Origin: Rhizobiales bacterium 62-17
GTDB taxonomy: Bacteria > Pseudomonadota > Alphaproteobacteria > Rhizobiales > Beijerinckiaceae
Direction of reading: 5' to 3'
Length of the DNA: 64,000 nt
NCBI GenBank assembly: GCA_001898965.1
Contig: MKVW01000003.1
Coordinates: 423,705-487,704, forward strand
Below are positions 55,731-64,000 of the stretch, piece by piece. Under the pieces are notes generated by a model, which saw only the letters and a list, made by a program, of their open reading frames with translations, searched no databases and had not been told where the DNA came from. The first letter of the stretch is position 1; each line of letters starts with the position of its first letter. Position numbers and translations under genes: made by a program.

Positions 55731-57593
55731 TCACGCGGTTGGCGCGACGAGGGACTTGCCGACGTTTTGGATTTCGCCCGACAGAAAATCGGGAAGCGCG
55801 TTGAACGTCAGCGGGCCACGGCCGGATAGCACCGCTGTACGGAGTTGCGCGAGAGCATCGGTCGTTGCCGCCAATTCGGGCTGCGCGAGCGGCGGCTTGC
55901 CGGCCTTGCCTTGTTCGGCGGCCTGTTCGATGGCCCAGCAGGCAGCCAGCGTTCGATAGGCGAGGCGTTGTGTGGCAACGACGGTCGGCCACAGATCTTC
56001 CGCGGCGTCCTGCTGGCGGGATAGGCCGCCCATTTCCGTCTCGGTCGATGTCACCAAGACGAAGACTTCGTGCTGGAGCGTGCTGCGGGCGCGCCGCGCG
56101 GCCGGCGTCGTCACTTGGCCGGTGGCGATATGTCGAAGGACGTCCTGCAGCACTTTCAAGGTTTCAGCGATCTCCTGGCGAAGGGAGGCGGCGGGGCTGC
56201 GCGGAGCCGTGAGGGCATGGACGATGAGGGCGATCAAACAGCCAACGAGCGTATCGATGCCGCGCGCCCACAGCAGATGACTGTCGTCTGCCATGGGGCG
56301 GCCGCCGGAGGCGATCAAAAGCGCGATCGCGGTGATGAAGACCACGGCCAGGGCATAGTTGCGCGTGACCGTGACTTCGATGGTGTATTGCAACAGCATC
56401 ATGGTCGCCACGAGCCAGAGGCCCGTCGGATGCAGCGTGAGAATGGCGGCGGCGAGGCACAGACCGACCAACGTGCCGGTCATGCGTTCGAGGCCACGCT
56501 GCAACGTGCGCACCCAGTCCAATCCCTGATGCAGCATCAGGACGGCGGAGGCCATCACCCAGTAAGCATGTTCGAGACTGAAGGCGGCGCCGACGACACC
56601 GGACACCGCGACGGCAAGGCCGACGCGCAGGGCGCTGCGCATGGCGGGCGAGCGGAGATTGAGATTTTCACGCAGCAAGCCCTTGAGACCGGGACGGCCG
56701 AGGGGCACTTGCGGCGGCTCGGTGCGTTCGCGATCGGCGCGCAAGGATCTGGCGGCCGCTCCGATCTCGCGGGCGCGGCCCGCGACAGCATCGAGCTTTT
56801 CTCTCGGCTGGGCGGCGGCATTGATGCAGGTGGCGAACAGCAGATGCAGTTCGCGGTTCAAGTCCCGCAGGCGGGCCAAAGCGCCATTGGGGCGCGGCTT
56901 GGGCGGCTGCAAACTGACGAGCACGGCCCAGGCTTCATGCAGTGCGAAGGCCGCGCCATGACGGGCGTTGTCTTGTCCGGCGGTGCCGGTCGCTTCGGCG
57001 AAGAGGGCTACGGCCTTGGCGGCGTTGGCGACGGCGGCTTTCTCCGGTCCGCGCGGCGAAAACAGAGCGCCGGCCATGTGCAGGATCCACGACAGGGCGC
57101 CACCCGCCAGCACCAGCAGGCCGATCTGCCAGACGGCGATATGGGGCGCCGGCAAAGCCGTGCCGGCGGCGCAGGCCAGCACGAACATATAGGCGCCAGG
57201 CGGGCCGATCCGGAAAGCGTTGCAGATGAAGGTGGCGGCGATCGAGAGCATCACGACCAAGGGCACGACGAGCCAAGGCTCGGCCTGCGCCCAGGCGCCG
57301 AGACTGACGACGAGGCTGAAAGCCACCGCGATCCACGCCACGACGGCCGCGCGGTTCTGATAGGGACGGTCGGTCGCATAGAGTGCGGTGAAAGCGCCGA
57401 TCGTGGCGAGCATGCCAGCCGGCACATCGCCGGCGAGCCAGCCTGCGGCTACCGGCAGGCCCATGCTCAGGGCCGCGCGCAACGCCGCCGGCCAACGAGG
57501 CGGGGAAGGGCGCAGCTTGAAGAGGGCGCCCATGCGAAGGGCGGACTTTGGCGGCGGTGGCGTATCCGGCAAAGCGGAAGCAGGGGGACTCAT
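55731..57593 (-). CDS. FUSC-family (AaeB/YccS-like) membrane protein
   Basis: 620-aa inner-membrane protein. Two blocks of five to six helices (ALRAALSMGLPVAAGWLAGDVPAGML... and MRSALRVGLAVAVSGVVGAAF...) flank a cytosolic helical domain of about 150 residues, the FUSC layout. Relatives such as AaeB export aromatic carboxylic acids, but no adaptor (AaeA) is adjacent, so a transport role is inferred only. Confidence 0.88.
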   Translation of the reverse strand: MSPPASALPDTPPPPKSALRMGALFKLRPSPPRWPAALRAALSMGLPVAAGWLAGDVPAGMLATIGAFTALYATDRPYQNRAAVVAWIAVAFSLVVSLGAWAQAEPWLVVPLVVMLSIAATFICNAFRIGPPGAYMFVLACAAGTALPAPHIAVWQIGLLVLAGGALSWILHMAGALFSPRGPEKAAVANAAKAVALFAEATGTAGQDNARHGAAFALHEAWAVLVSLQPPKPRPNGALARLRDLNRELHLLFATCINAAAQPREKLDAVAGRAREIGAAARSLRADRERTEPPQVPLGRPGLKGLLRENLNLRSPAMRSALRVGLAVAVSGVVGAAFSLEHAYWVMASAVLMLHQGLDWVRTLQRGLERMTGTLVGLCLAAAILTLHPTGLWLVATMMLLQYTIEVTVTRNYALAVVFITAIALLIASGGRPMADDSHLLWARGIDTLVGCLIALIVHALTAPRSPAASLRQEIAETLKVLQDVLRHIATGQVTTPAARRARSTLQHEVFVLVTSTETEMGGLSRQQDAAEDLWPTVVATQRLAYRTLAACWAIEQAAEQGKAGKPPLAQPELAATTDALAQLRTAVLSGRGPLTFNALPDFLSGEIQNVGKSLVAPTA

Positions 57594-57656
57594 AGGCGCA
57601 TCGTAAGGAGCGTCGCGCTGCTTGCAAGGCAGGCTGCGCCTATGGTCCCGCTTGGG

Positions 57657-58325
57657 CTACCACACGCCCGGCACCAGCCGATATTTCACCCGCCGCCGAT
57701 ATGTATCGTAGTCGGTGAATTGATGGCGCAAAGTTTCCTCTTCTCCAACGGACCGCCAGGCGAGGGCCAGGCTGAGCAGAGCGGAAATCCACAGGCCGCG
57801 CCAGGAGCCGAGGAGAAGCGGCAGGCCGATGAACAGCAGCAGCGCGCTCGTATACATCGGATGGCGGACCAAGGCATAAGGGCCGGTGTCGATGACTTTC
57901 TGCCCTTCTTGAATCTTCACCACCGGTGCGGCGAACGTGTTGGCATTGAACGTCCAGGCGCAGCCGGCGAATTCCAGCACGATGAGCAGCGCGCCGAAAA
58001 CCTGCAGCCAGACAGGGACGGCCGAAAAGCCCGTGCGTGCCGCATCCCACGACATAAAGCCGAGCCAGCCGAAGAAGAGGACCATGAACACGCCGAGGAA
58101 GATCTTATCCCAGCCCGCTTGACCGCGTTGGATCGGCGAACCCATGCGTTCGCGCAGCAGTTCGGGGCTGCGCTTCGACAGCCACAGAACCATCGCTAGC
58201 CCGCCGCCCGCAAACAGCACCAACATCACCCAGGCACCGGGATAAGCGAATGTACCGGCGGGCCAGAACAACAGCGCTGCCATGAAGATCGTCCAGACGA
58301 TCAATTGCAAGAGATAACGCAACAT
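57657..58325 (-). CDS. Isoprenylcysteine carboxyl methyltransferase (ICMT/PEMT)-like membrane protein
   Basis: 222-aa protein with five helices and the SAM-binding signature GPYALVRHPMYTSALLLFIG, then EEETLRHQFTDYDTYRRRVKYRLVPGVW, typical of bacterial ICMT/NnrU-related methyltransferases. The substrate is unknown (a lipid or small molecule). ATG 58325 follows GGAGCGATCC. It lies 12 bases after the small membrane protein gene, so they are probably co-transcribed. Confidence 0.88.
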   Translation of the reverse strand: MLRYLLQLIVWTIFMAALLFWPAGTFAYPGAWVMLVLFAGGGLAMVLWLSKRSPELLRERMGSPIQRGQAGWDKIFLGVFMVLFFGWLGFMSWDAARTGFSAVPVWLQVFGALLIVLEFAGCAWTFNANTFAAPVVKIQEGQKVIDTGPYALVRHPMYTSALLLFIGLPLLLGSWRGLWISALLSLALAWRSVGEEETLRHQFTDYDTYRRRVKYRLVPGVW

Positions 58326-58337
58326 GGATCGCTCCTT

Positions 58338-58760
58338 TCAGTCTTCGCGTGGATCGGCGATCCATCCGACATACGTCAGATAGAGGCCGATCAGCGTCAG
58401 GAGGCCGAAGCCGAGGCGCAACAGAGTCTGATGCGGCATCATCGTTTCAGCGCCGCGGACGATGAGATTGGGCGCGATGAGCAGGACAGCGCCGCGCAGG
58501 GCCAGAAACCAGCCGAAAAGCGACACTAGAACCGCGGCCAGCGTGCGCCAATATTGATGAAAGGCGATGATGATCAGGCCTGATAGCAACAGCATGGCGC
58601 CGGTGATCCAGACCATCGCTTCATTGGCGAAGAAGTCTTGGAATGTCTCGGTCATGGTTGGGATGCGATAGATGATCAAGGCCGTCACTATGGTCAGAAA
58701 GGGGCCAAGAACTCTCGCGAAGGCACGGGTGCGCGCGTGAGGTGAAACGGATTGGACCAT
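58338..58760 (-). CDS. Small four-helix membrane protein of unknown function
   Basis: 140-aa protein with four predicted helices (LGPFLTIVTALIIYRIP, MVWITGAMLLLSGLIIIAF, TLAAVLVSLFGWFLALRG, LLRLGFGLLTLIGLYLTYVGW). I do not recognise the family with confidence. ATG 58760 is preceded by GGAGGCCATC. It is divergent from a GbsR-type regulator and upstream of the ICMT-like gene. Confidence 0.8.
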   Translation of the reverse strand: MVQSVSPHARTRAFARVLGPFLTIVTALIIYRIPTMTETFQDFFANEAMVWITGAMLLLSGLIIIAFHQYWRTLAAVLVSLFGWFLALRGAVLLIAPNLIVRGAETMMPHQTLLRLGFGLLTLIGLYLTYVGWIADPRED

Positions 58761-58858
58761 GATGGCCTCCAATGTCGGCGGCCCGGCTGCTGGAGCGAGG
58801 CGAAGTCCAAGCGCGGGCTGAACGCGCGGGCGCAGTGGACATTCCGATAGTATTTAGT

Positions 58859-58880
58859 ATATTCGATATATGCCGAATAT
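58859..58880. promoter_or_regulatory. Inverted repeat overlapping the GbsR-type start codon
   Basis: ATATTCG (58859-58865) and CGAATAT (58874-58880) form a 7-base dyad that covers the first possible ATG (58870). It is a likely operator for the regulator and its divergent neighbour; it also argues for the second ATG at 58879 as start, or for a leaderless message. Confidence 0.55.
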
Positions 58881-59334
58881 GTCAAACGTAGAGCCGGATC
58901 AACGACGTTTCATCGACGGGATCGCCCGCCTGTTCGTGCCGTGGGGCGTGCCGCAGACGGCGGCCAGTCTCTATGGCTATCTGCTGCTGTGCCCGCAGCC
59001 GGTTGACCTCGACGAAATCGCGCGCGATCTGGAAATCAGCAAGAGCAGCGCCAGCGTCGCTGCGCGGCTCCTCGAGCAATATACACTGGCGCATCGTCTG
59101 CGCGTGCGCGGCAGCAAGCGCATCCTCTATGAGGTCTCGGAGAATTACGAGGAGATGCTCACCCAGCAGAACCGCCTGCTGGAGGCGCTGGCCAATCAGC
59201 TGCTGGCGGGTGCGCAGATAAGCCGGTCGAAGAAGATCAAGCAGCGCCTGAAGGAAATCGCCGCATTCAATTTGGCGGCGCGTGACGCGATGACCGAGAT
59301 GTTACAAGCGATGCGTGCCAAACGCGGCGGATAA
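58870..59334 (+). CDS. GbsR/MarR-type transcriptional regulator
   Basis: 154-aa winged-helix protein: FIDGIARLFVPWGVPQTAASLYGYLLL, VDLDEIARDLEISKSSASVAARLLEQYTLAHRLRVRGSKRILYEV (recognition helix and wing), then a helical tail. GbsR relatives repress osmolyte or transport genes in response to small molecules. Start could be 58870 or 58879. It probably controls the divergent membrane protein/methyltransferase pair. Confidence 0.85.
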   Translation: MPNMSNVEPDQRRFIDGIARLFVPWGVPQTAASLYGYLLLCPQPVDLDEIARDLEISKSSASVAARLLEQYTLAHRLRVRGSKRILYEVSENYEEMLTQQNRLLEALANQLLAGAQISRSKKIKQRLKEIAAFNLAARDAMTEMLQAMRAKRGG

Positions 59335-59437
59335 AGGGAGGGATGTTGCGTCGTCCGCTCCTTGGCGTTACATGTCCCTCGTCGAAAAGGACCAGGAGCG
59401 GCATTGGTAAGCCCGCTTCCTTCCGGAAGGAGGCTCC

Positions 59438-59456
59438 GTTCACCATAGAGGTGAAC
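59438..59456. promoter_or_regulatory. Perfect dyad upstream of the ABM gene
   Basis: GTTCACC-ataga-GGTGAAC is a 7-base perfect inverted repeat in the 231-base gap before the ABM monooxygenase. No T-run follows, so an operator is likelier than a terminator. Confidence 0.4.
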
Positions 59457-59565
59457 CCGCGACAAGCATCCGGCGCGGTCGCGTCGGTGGCTTGGCGCGC
59501 TTGAGCTGATTCTTTGGCGTTTTCATGCTGCCGCAGGCTGCGCTTTCCAAAAGAAGGAAAGTCAC

Positions 59566-59883
59566 ATGCCCATCATCAAAGCCAATACCGGTATTGTCAC
59601 CCAGATCAACGTTTTCGACGTTCCGCCAGGCGGTCAGCAGGCGCTCATCGATCTCTTGAGCGAAGCCGCTCGGTTTGCCTGCGAAACACCGGGCTGGCTT
59701 TCCGCCAGTCTGCACAAGAGCCGCGATGGAACGCGGGTCGTCAACTATGCGCAGAGTGAAAATATGGATGCGGCCCTGGCCGTGATCAATCGGTTGCGAG
59801 AGGCCGGGTTTCTGGATCGAAACAAGATGTTGGGGGAGGCGCGCCCCGGGCTTTACGATGTTGTCTTCACGCTTGAGCGTTGA
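59566..59883 (+). CDS. Antibiotic biosynthesis monooxygenase (ABM) family protein
   Basis: 105-aa dimeric ferredoxin-like fold: VTQINVFDVPPGGQQALIDLL, PGWLSASLHKSRDGTRVVNYAQSEN, and a C-terminal strand LYDVVFTLER. ABM proteins include cofactor-free monooxygenases and haem-degrading enzymes; which applies here is unknown. The ATG is preceded by AGAAGGAAAGTCAC. Confidence 0.88.
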   Translation: MPIIKANTGIVTQINVFDVPPGGQQALIDLLSEAARFACETPGWLSASLHKSRDGTRVVNYAQSENMDAALAVINRLREAGFLDRNKMLGEARPGLYDVVFTLER

Positions 59884-59927
59884 AGGGGAGGGCGCCGGGC
59901 AAATTGCATTGCCCGGCGCCCAAATCC

Positions 59928-60923
59928 TCAGTTGAGCCGAATGTTGTTCTTCTGAATGACGTCGCTCCATTTGCGACCTTCATTTTCCAGGAAGCGCCCG
60001 AAAGCCTCTGGCGGCTCGTCGACCGGCACAAGCGACTGAGCGTCGAGCCACGATTTCAGATCGGGCGTCTTCAAGGCGGCGCGAACGGAGGTGTTGAGCT
60101 TTTCGACGATCGGGCGGGGCGTATTGGCCGGCGCCAACATGCCGACCCAGGATTGCACCTCGAAGCCCGGATAAGTCGTGGCGATGGTCGGCACGTCAGG
60201 CAGGACCGGAATGCGCTGCGCCGTGGTGACGGCAAGCGCCTTCAGCTTGCCGGCGCGAATATGTTCCAGCACCGATGGCACGCTGACGAACATCACCTGC
60301 ACCTGACCGGCGACGATATCGGCGATGGCCGGCGCGCCGCCGCGATAGGGCACATGGGTGATCTTGATGCCGGCCATGGTGTTGAACAGTTCTGCGGTGA
60401 GTTGATTGGAGCTGCCGATGCCGGTCGAGGCATAGTTCAGAGCATCGGGCTTGGCTTTCGCCAGTGCGACCAGTTCAGCCACCGTATTGGCGGGAACCGA
60501 TGGATGCACGACCAGCGCCAGCGGCGACGTCGCGATCAAGGCGACCGGTGCCAGATCCTTATGCGGATTGTAGGACAGTTTATAGAGCTGGTCGCTGACC
60601 GCATGGGTGTCGAACGTAGTCAGCAGCGTATAACCGTCGGGCGCGGCCCGGACGACCTCGACCGTGCCGACGGTGCCACCAGCGCCGCCCTTGTTCTCGA
60701 TGAGAAACTGCTGGTTGAACGCGGTCGACAGCCGGGCGGTGAGCGCGCGGGTGGTGTTGTCGACGATGCCGCCTGCAGGGAAGGGCACGATCACGCGGAT
60801 CATCCGGTCCGGATAGGTCTGCGCCGCAGCGGCCTGCGGCAGAAGGGCGGCGCCCAGGCCCGTCAAGGCGAGGGCAGTGGCGCGGCGGCGTGTGATGGAA
60901 AATTTATGAGACACGGGCTTCAA
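59928..60923 (-). CDS. Tripartite tricarboxylate transporter receptor (TctC/Bug family)
   Basis: 331-aa periplasmic receptor. A signal peptide with RRR and cleavage near AAAAQ is followed by YPDRMIRVIVPFPAGGIVDNTTRAL and GGAGGTVGTVEVVRAAPDGYTLL, the hallmark Bug segments. No TctA/TctB genes are adjacent, as is usual for this family. The start codon appears to be TTG 60923 in a TTGA overlap with the stop of the cyclase gene; a GTG three codons later is possible. Confidence 0.9.
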   Translation of the reverse strand: MKPVSHKFSITRRRATALALTGLGAALLPQAAAAQTYPDRMIRVIVPFPAGGIVDNTTRALTARLSTAFNQQFLIENKGGAGGTVGTVEVVRAAPDGYTLLTTFDTHAVSDQLYKLSYNPHKDLAPVALIATSPLALVVHPSVPANTVAELVALAKAKPDALNYASTGIGSSNQLTAELFNTMAGIKITHVPYRGGAPAIADIVAGQVQVMFVSVPSVLEHIRAGKLKALAVTTAQRIPVLPDVPTIATTYPGFEVQSWVGMLAPANTPRPIVEKLNTSVRAALKTPDLKSWLDAQSLVPVDEPPEAFGRFLENEGRKWSDVIQKNNIRLN

Positions 60924-61720
60924 CCTTCAAGAATGGCGACCGCGCGGCACCAGGCCGCCGATCCGTTTTTGATTTTGATGGGGAAACAGCTCACGGTGAA
61001 ACCGTGCGGCGGCAGCTGATCCAGATTGGTCAGTTTTTCCATCTGGAAATAGCCGATGTCGCGGCCGGCCTTGTGGCCTTCCCAGATGATCGCCGGATCA
61101 TGATCGCGCCGATAGCGCTCGACCACGAATTTGAAAGCCGGATCCCAGCTATAGGAGTCCGTGCCGACCACGCGCACGCCGCGTTCCGTGAGCCATAAGG
61201 TTGCGTCGCGACCAAAGCCGCAGGCGCTCTCCCAATAGTCTTCCAGGCCTTGGCGGGCGCCGGCGCGGGTGTTTGCCAGAACGATGTCGAGCGGTTGCAG
61301 GGCATAGTCGATGCGCTTGAGTTCCGTCTCGATATCCGAAGGCGTCACCACATAGCCGGCATCGAAGTGGCGGAAGTCCAGCTTGACGCCGGGGCGCTGA
61401 CACCAGTCAAGCGGCACTTCGTCGATGCCGGGCGCTGGCCGGCCGCCGGCCACAAGGGCGTGATCGGTCGTGGGGTGGTAATGCCACGGCGCATCCATAT
61501 GCGTGCCGGCATGGGTCGACAGTTCCATCTGTTCGACCGCCCAGGCCTTGCCTTCCGGCAGGTCCTGCGGGCCGATCCCGTCGAAGAGTTTCGAAAACAG
61601 ATCGAACGACTGGTCGTGGTCGACATATTGGATTTTCGGCCGATGGTGCGGTGGCGAGGTCGGCTTGTCTTCGAGAGTGACGGAAAGATCGATAAAGCGG
61701 CGTGCCATCTGTTCAGCCAT
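60920..61720 (-). CDS. Cyclase family metal-dependent hydrolase (kynurenine formamidase-like)
   Basis: 266-aa enzyme with the family motif HAGTHMDAPWHYH (His70, Gly72, Thr73, His74, Asp76, Pro78, His80). Relatives hydrolyse N-formylkynurenine, isatin or similar cyclic amides and esters. It is coupled to the Bug receptor gene, which may bind the substrate. The start region carries a 14-base tandem duplication (ATG-R-CTGAACAGAT), placing a second, out-of-frame ATG at 61734. Confidence 0.88.
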   Translation of the reverse strand: MAEQMARRFIDLSVTLEDKPTSPPHHRPKIQYVDHDQSFDLFSKLFDGIGPQDLPEGKAWAVEQMELSTHAGTHMDAPWHYHPTTDHALVAGGRPAPGIDEVPLDWCQRPGVKLDFRHFDAGYVVTPSDIETELKRIDYALQPLDIVLANTRAGARQGLEDYWESACGFGRDATLWLTERGVRVVGTDSYSWDPAFKFVVERYRRDHDPAIIWEGHKAGRDIGYFQMEKLTNLDQLPPHGFTVSCFPIKIKNGSAAWCRAVAILEG

Positions 61721-62025
61721 ATCTGTTCAGTCATGTCGTTGAAATGGGAGCCGGCTGGAATCAAGGCCGGTGCGAAAGCGGTTCGTGGCCGCCGCGCGCT
61801 CAAGCCCATCCCCCGCGTGTCCCCGTGTTGGATTGCTTATTCATTCATGACGTTATTGTTGTCAACGGCGCATTGAATGCGCGCTTTGCGAAAAGGAGAA
61901 TTCGGAAACAAATAGGTGCTATGCTGCGCCGATGTCGCAGGAGAGCCATCATGTTGCCCGCGCAGCGAAATTAATATCCGATCCCGTTCCGAAATCGTCT
62001 TTTCCGTTCCTCGCGGGTTGATTTG
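61721..62025. other. Divergent regulatory region between the cyclase operon and putA
   Basis: No gene is present in these 305 bases. A 15-base dyad, GCGCATT-g-AATGCGC, at 61868-61882 is a candidate operator for either direction. No PutR/Lrp gene is visible nearby. Confidence 0.5.
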
Positions 62026-64000
62026 ATGACAAGCGCCGAAGTCGAGAAGCCGCTTCCCGCCGAACAGGCTTTTCCGCCATTCGCGCCGCCGATCGCGCCG
62101 CGCAATGCCTTGCGAGAGGCGATCACCGCGCATACGCGCACCCCCGAGGCCGATTGTCTCGCGCCGCTTCTTCCGCGCGCCACTTTCGATGCCGGGACGC
62201 GGGCGGCGATCGCCGAGCTGGCGCGCCGACTGGTCGTCGCGCTGCGTGGCAAGCCAAAGGCCTTCAGTGTCGGCGAATTGATCCAGGAATATTCGTTGTC
62301 GAGCGAGGAGGGTGTCGCCCTGATGTGCTTGGCCGAAGCCTTGTTGCGCATCCCCGATGACGAAACGCGCGATGCGCTGATCCGCGATAAGATTTCGACC
62401 GGCGACTGGCACGCCCATCTCGGCCACAATCGTTCGCTGTTCGTCAATGCGGCAACCTGGGGGCTTCTCGTCACCGGCAGGCTGACCGCCACCGTCAATG
62501 CCACGGGTCTGTCGGCATCGCTGAGACGCTTGATTCATCGTCTCGGCGAGCCGGTCATCCGGGGCGGCGTCGATGTGGCGATGAAGATGATGGGCGAGCA
62601 GTTCGTTATCGGCGAAACCATCGAGGCCGCGCTGCATCGGGCACGCCAGCAGGAAAGTGCAGGCTTTCAATATTCCTATGACATGCTGGGCGAAGCGGCC
62701 CTGACGGCGGCCGATGCCGCACGCTATTTCAAGAGTTACGAGCAGGCCATCCACGCCATCGGCAAGGCTGCCGTCCACCGTGGCGTCTATGCCGGGCCGG
62801 GTATTTCGATCAAGCTTTCGGCGCTGCATCCACGCTATCAACGTTCGCAGGCCGCGCGGATGATGCGGGAGCTGTTGCCGCGCGTGAAGGCGTTGGCGGT
62901 GCTGGCGAAGAGTTATGACATCGGTCTCAATATCGATGCCGAGGAGGCCGATCGGCTGGAGCTGTCGCTCGACCTGCTTGAAAGGCTCGCGATCGATGCC
63001 GAGCTTGGAGGCTGGAACGGCCTGGGTTTCGTTGTGCAGGCCTATGGCAAGCGTTGCCCTTACGTCATCGACTTCGTCATCGATCTGGCGCGGCGCAGCC
63101 ATCGCCGCATCATGGTGCGTCTGGTCAAGGGCGCCTATTGGGACGCGGAGATCAAGCGCGCGCAGGTGGATGGGCTCGAAGACTTTCCGGTCTTTACCCG
63201 CAAGGCCCATACGGACATTTCCTATATCGCCTGCGCCCGTAAACTTTTGGATGCGGTCGATCTGGTCTTTCCGCAATTCGCCACCCACAATGCACAGACA
63301 TTGGCGACGATCTTTCATCTGGCGGGCCCAGATTTTCACATCGGCAAATATGAATTCCAGTGCCTGCACGGCATGGGCGAGCCGCTCTATTCGGAGATCG
63401 TCGGGCCGGACAAATTGAACCGCCCCTGCCGCATCTATGCGCCGGTGGGAACGCACGAGACCCTGCTGGCCTATCTCGTGCGCCGCTTGCTGGAGAATGG
63501 CGCCAATTCGTCTTTCGTCCATCAAATCTACGACGAGCATGTGGCAATCGAGGATTTGATCCGCGATCCGGTCGCCATCGTGCAAAACGAAGAAAGGCCA
63601 GGCGAGGGGCATCCGGCTATCGCGCTGCCGCCCGATCTCTATGGAAAGACGCGCCGCAATTCATACGGCCTCGATCTGGCGAACGAGGATGTCCTGGCAT
63701 CGCTTTCGGATGCCTTGCGAGTGAGCCGACAGACCCGTTGGGACGCTCGTCCTTTGCTGGTGCGGGATGTCGTCGCCGAGACGGCTCGGCCCATCCTCAA
63801 TCCTGGCAATCGGGCGGATCACGTGGGCTGGATCATTGATGCTCTGGAGGAAGACGCGCGGCTGGCGGTGAAATCCGCGGTTGAGAGTACATGGCCGTCG
63901 GTGCCCTTGGCGCAGCGGGCCTTATGTCTTCGGCGCGGCGCCGATCTCTTGGAAGAACGGCGCCTGGAGTTGGTACCGCTGATCATGCGCGAGGCGGGAA
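62026..64000 (+). CDS. putA: Bifunctional proline dehydrogenase/P5C dehydrogenase PutA, 5' part
   Basis: The frame is open from ATG 62026 to the window end (658 codons seen of about 1000-1200), starting MTSAEVEKPLPAEQAFPPF. The proline dehydrogenase barrel is recognisable in GISIKLSALHPRYQ, MVRLVKGAYWDAEIKRAQ, FATHNAQTLATI, FQCLHGMGEPLY and the Arg-rich end YAPVGTHETLLAYLVRRLLENGANSSFV, which bind FAD and proline. The aldehyde dehydrogenase half lies mostly beyond the window. It oxidises proline to glutamate at the membrane. The ribosome site is weak (GCGGGTTGATTTG). Confidence 0.93.
   Translation, partial: MTSAEVEKPLPAEQAFPPFAPPIAPRNALREAITAHTRTPEADCLAPLLPRATFDAGTRAAIAELARRLVVALRGKPKAFSVGELIQEYSLSSEEGVALMCLAEALLRIPDDETRDALIRDKISTGDWHAHLGHNRSLFVNAATWGLLVTGRLTATVNATGLSASLRRLIHRLGEPVIRGGVDVAMKMMGEQFVIGETIEAALHRARQQESAGFQYSYDMLGEAALTAADAARYFKSYEQAIHAIGKAAVHRGVYAGPGISIKLSALHPRYQRSQAARMMRELLPRVKALAVLAKSYDIGLNIDAEEADRLELSLDLLERLAIDAELGGWNGLGFVVQAYGKRCPYVIDFVIDLARRSHRRIMVRLVKGAYWDAEIKRAQVDGLEDFPVFTRKAHTDISYIACARKLLDAVDLVFPQFATHNAQTLATIFHLAGPDFHIGKYEFQCLHGMGEPLYSEIVGPDKLNRPCRIYAPVGTHETLLAYLVRRLLENGANSSFVHQIYDEHVAIEDLIRDPVAIVQNEERPGEGHPAIALPPDLYGKTRRNSYGLDLANEDVLASLSDALRVSRQTRWDARPLLVRDVVAETARPILNPGNRADHVGWIIDALEEDARLAVKSAVESTWPSVPLAQRALCLRRGADLLEERRLELVPLIMREAG

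Overview
The window reads as a 64 kb piece of a GC-rich alphaproteobacterial chromosome, most likely of the order Hyphomicrobiales (Rhizobiales). The basis is gene order as I know it for that order (mrcA next to prfB; guaB, an RsmB-type methyltransferase and guaA close together; tyrS beside an AsmA-like giant and bcp), together with the many TetR/MarR/LysR-controlled accessory operons and palindromic intergenic repeats. The genus cannot be fixed from the sequence. I saw no rRNA, tRNA, CRISPR array, intact insertion sequence or integrase.

Layout. 1-4 kb: mrcA (PBP1a) and prfB, whose reading frame is completed only by a programmed +1 frameshift; each ends in a clear hairpin terminator. 4-9 kb: an orphan solute-binding protein, an EamA exporter, an M23 envelope peptidase, MntP and a Bcp peroxiredoxin. 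9-16 kb: an AsmA-like protein, tyrS, a DHA2 exporter and a stand-alone receiver protein. 16-20 kb: a three-gene catabolic set (TPP enzyme, ICL/PEP-mutase-family lyase, alpha/beta hydrolase). 20-30 kb: a TerC-CBS-CorC protein, a membrane-anchored DJ-1/PfpI protein, then guaB, MAPEG, rsmB-like, a divergent Aat-like transferase and guaA.

29.8-34.3 kb is a visibly AT-richer island beginning directly after the guaA stop codon. It holds three genes: a protein with a HEPN-type RxxxxH motif, a DUF2971 protein, and a GHKL ATPase joined to a C-terminal PD-(D/E)xK-like nuclease. Next to it lies a decayed agmatine deiminase fragment. This island is the best candidate for an undescribed, possibly anti-phage, system.

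34.8-43 kb: a YCII protein, a GST, then an aromatic-oxygenation unit (MarR, LysR, Rieske ferredoxin, Rieske oxygenase alpha subunit, AAHS-type transporter) in which the two regulator genes share one operator, and a TetR-SDR pair divergent from an RND efflux pair. 47-54 kb: an MHYT-GGDEF-EAL protein abutting the 3' stump of a TctC/Bug gene, then small stress-type genes (DUF3175, GFA, beta-propeller, HTH regulator, DUF899, DUF2182). 54-64 kb: an SDR/TetR divergent pair around a 22-bp palindrome, a FUSC protein, an ICMT-like methyltransferase, a GbsR-type regulator divergent from a small membrane protein, an ABM monooxygenase, a cyclase plus Bug receptor operon, and the 5' part of putA running off the end of the window.
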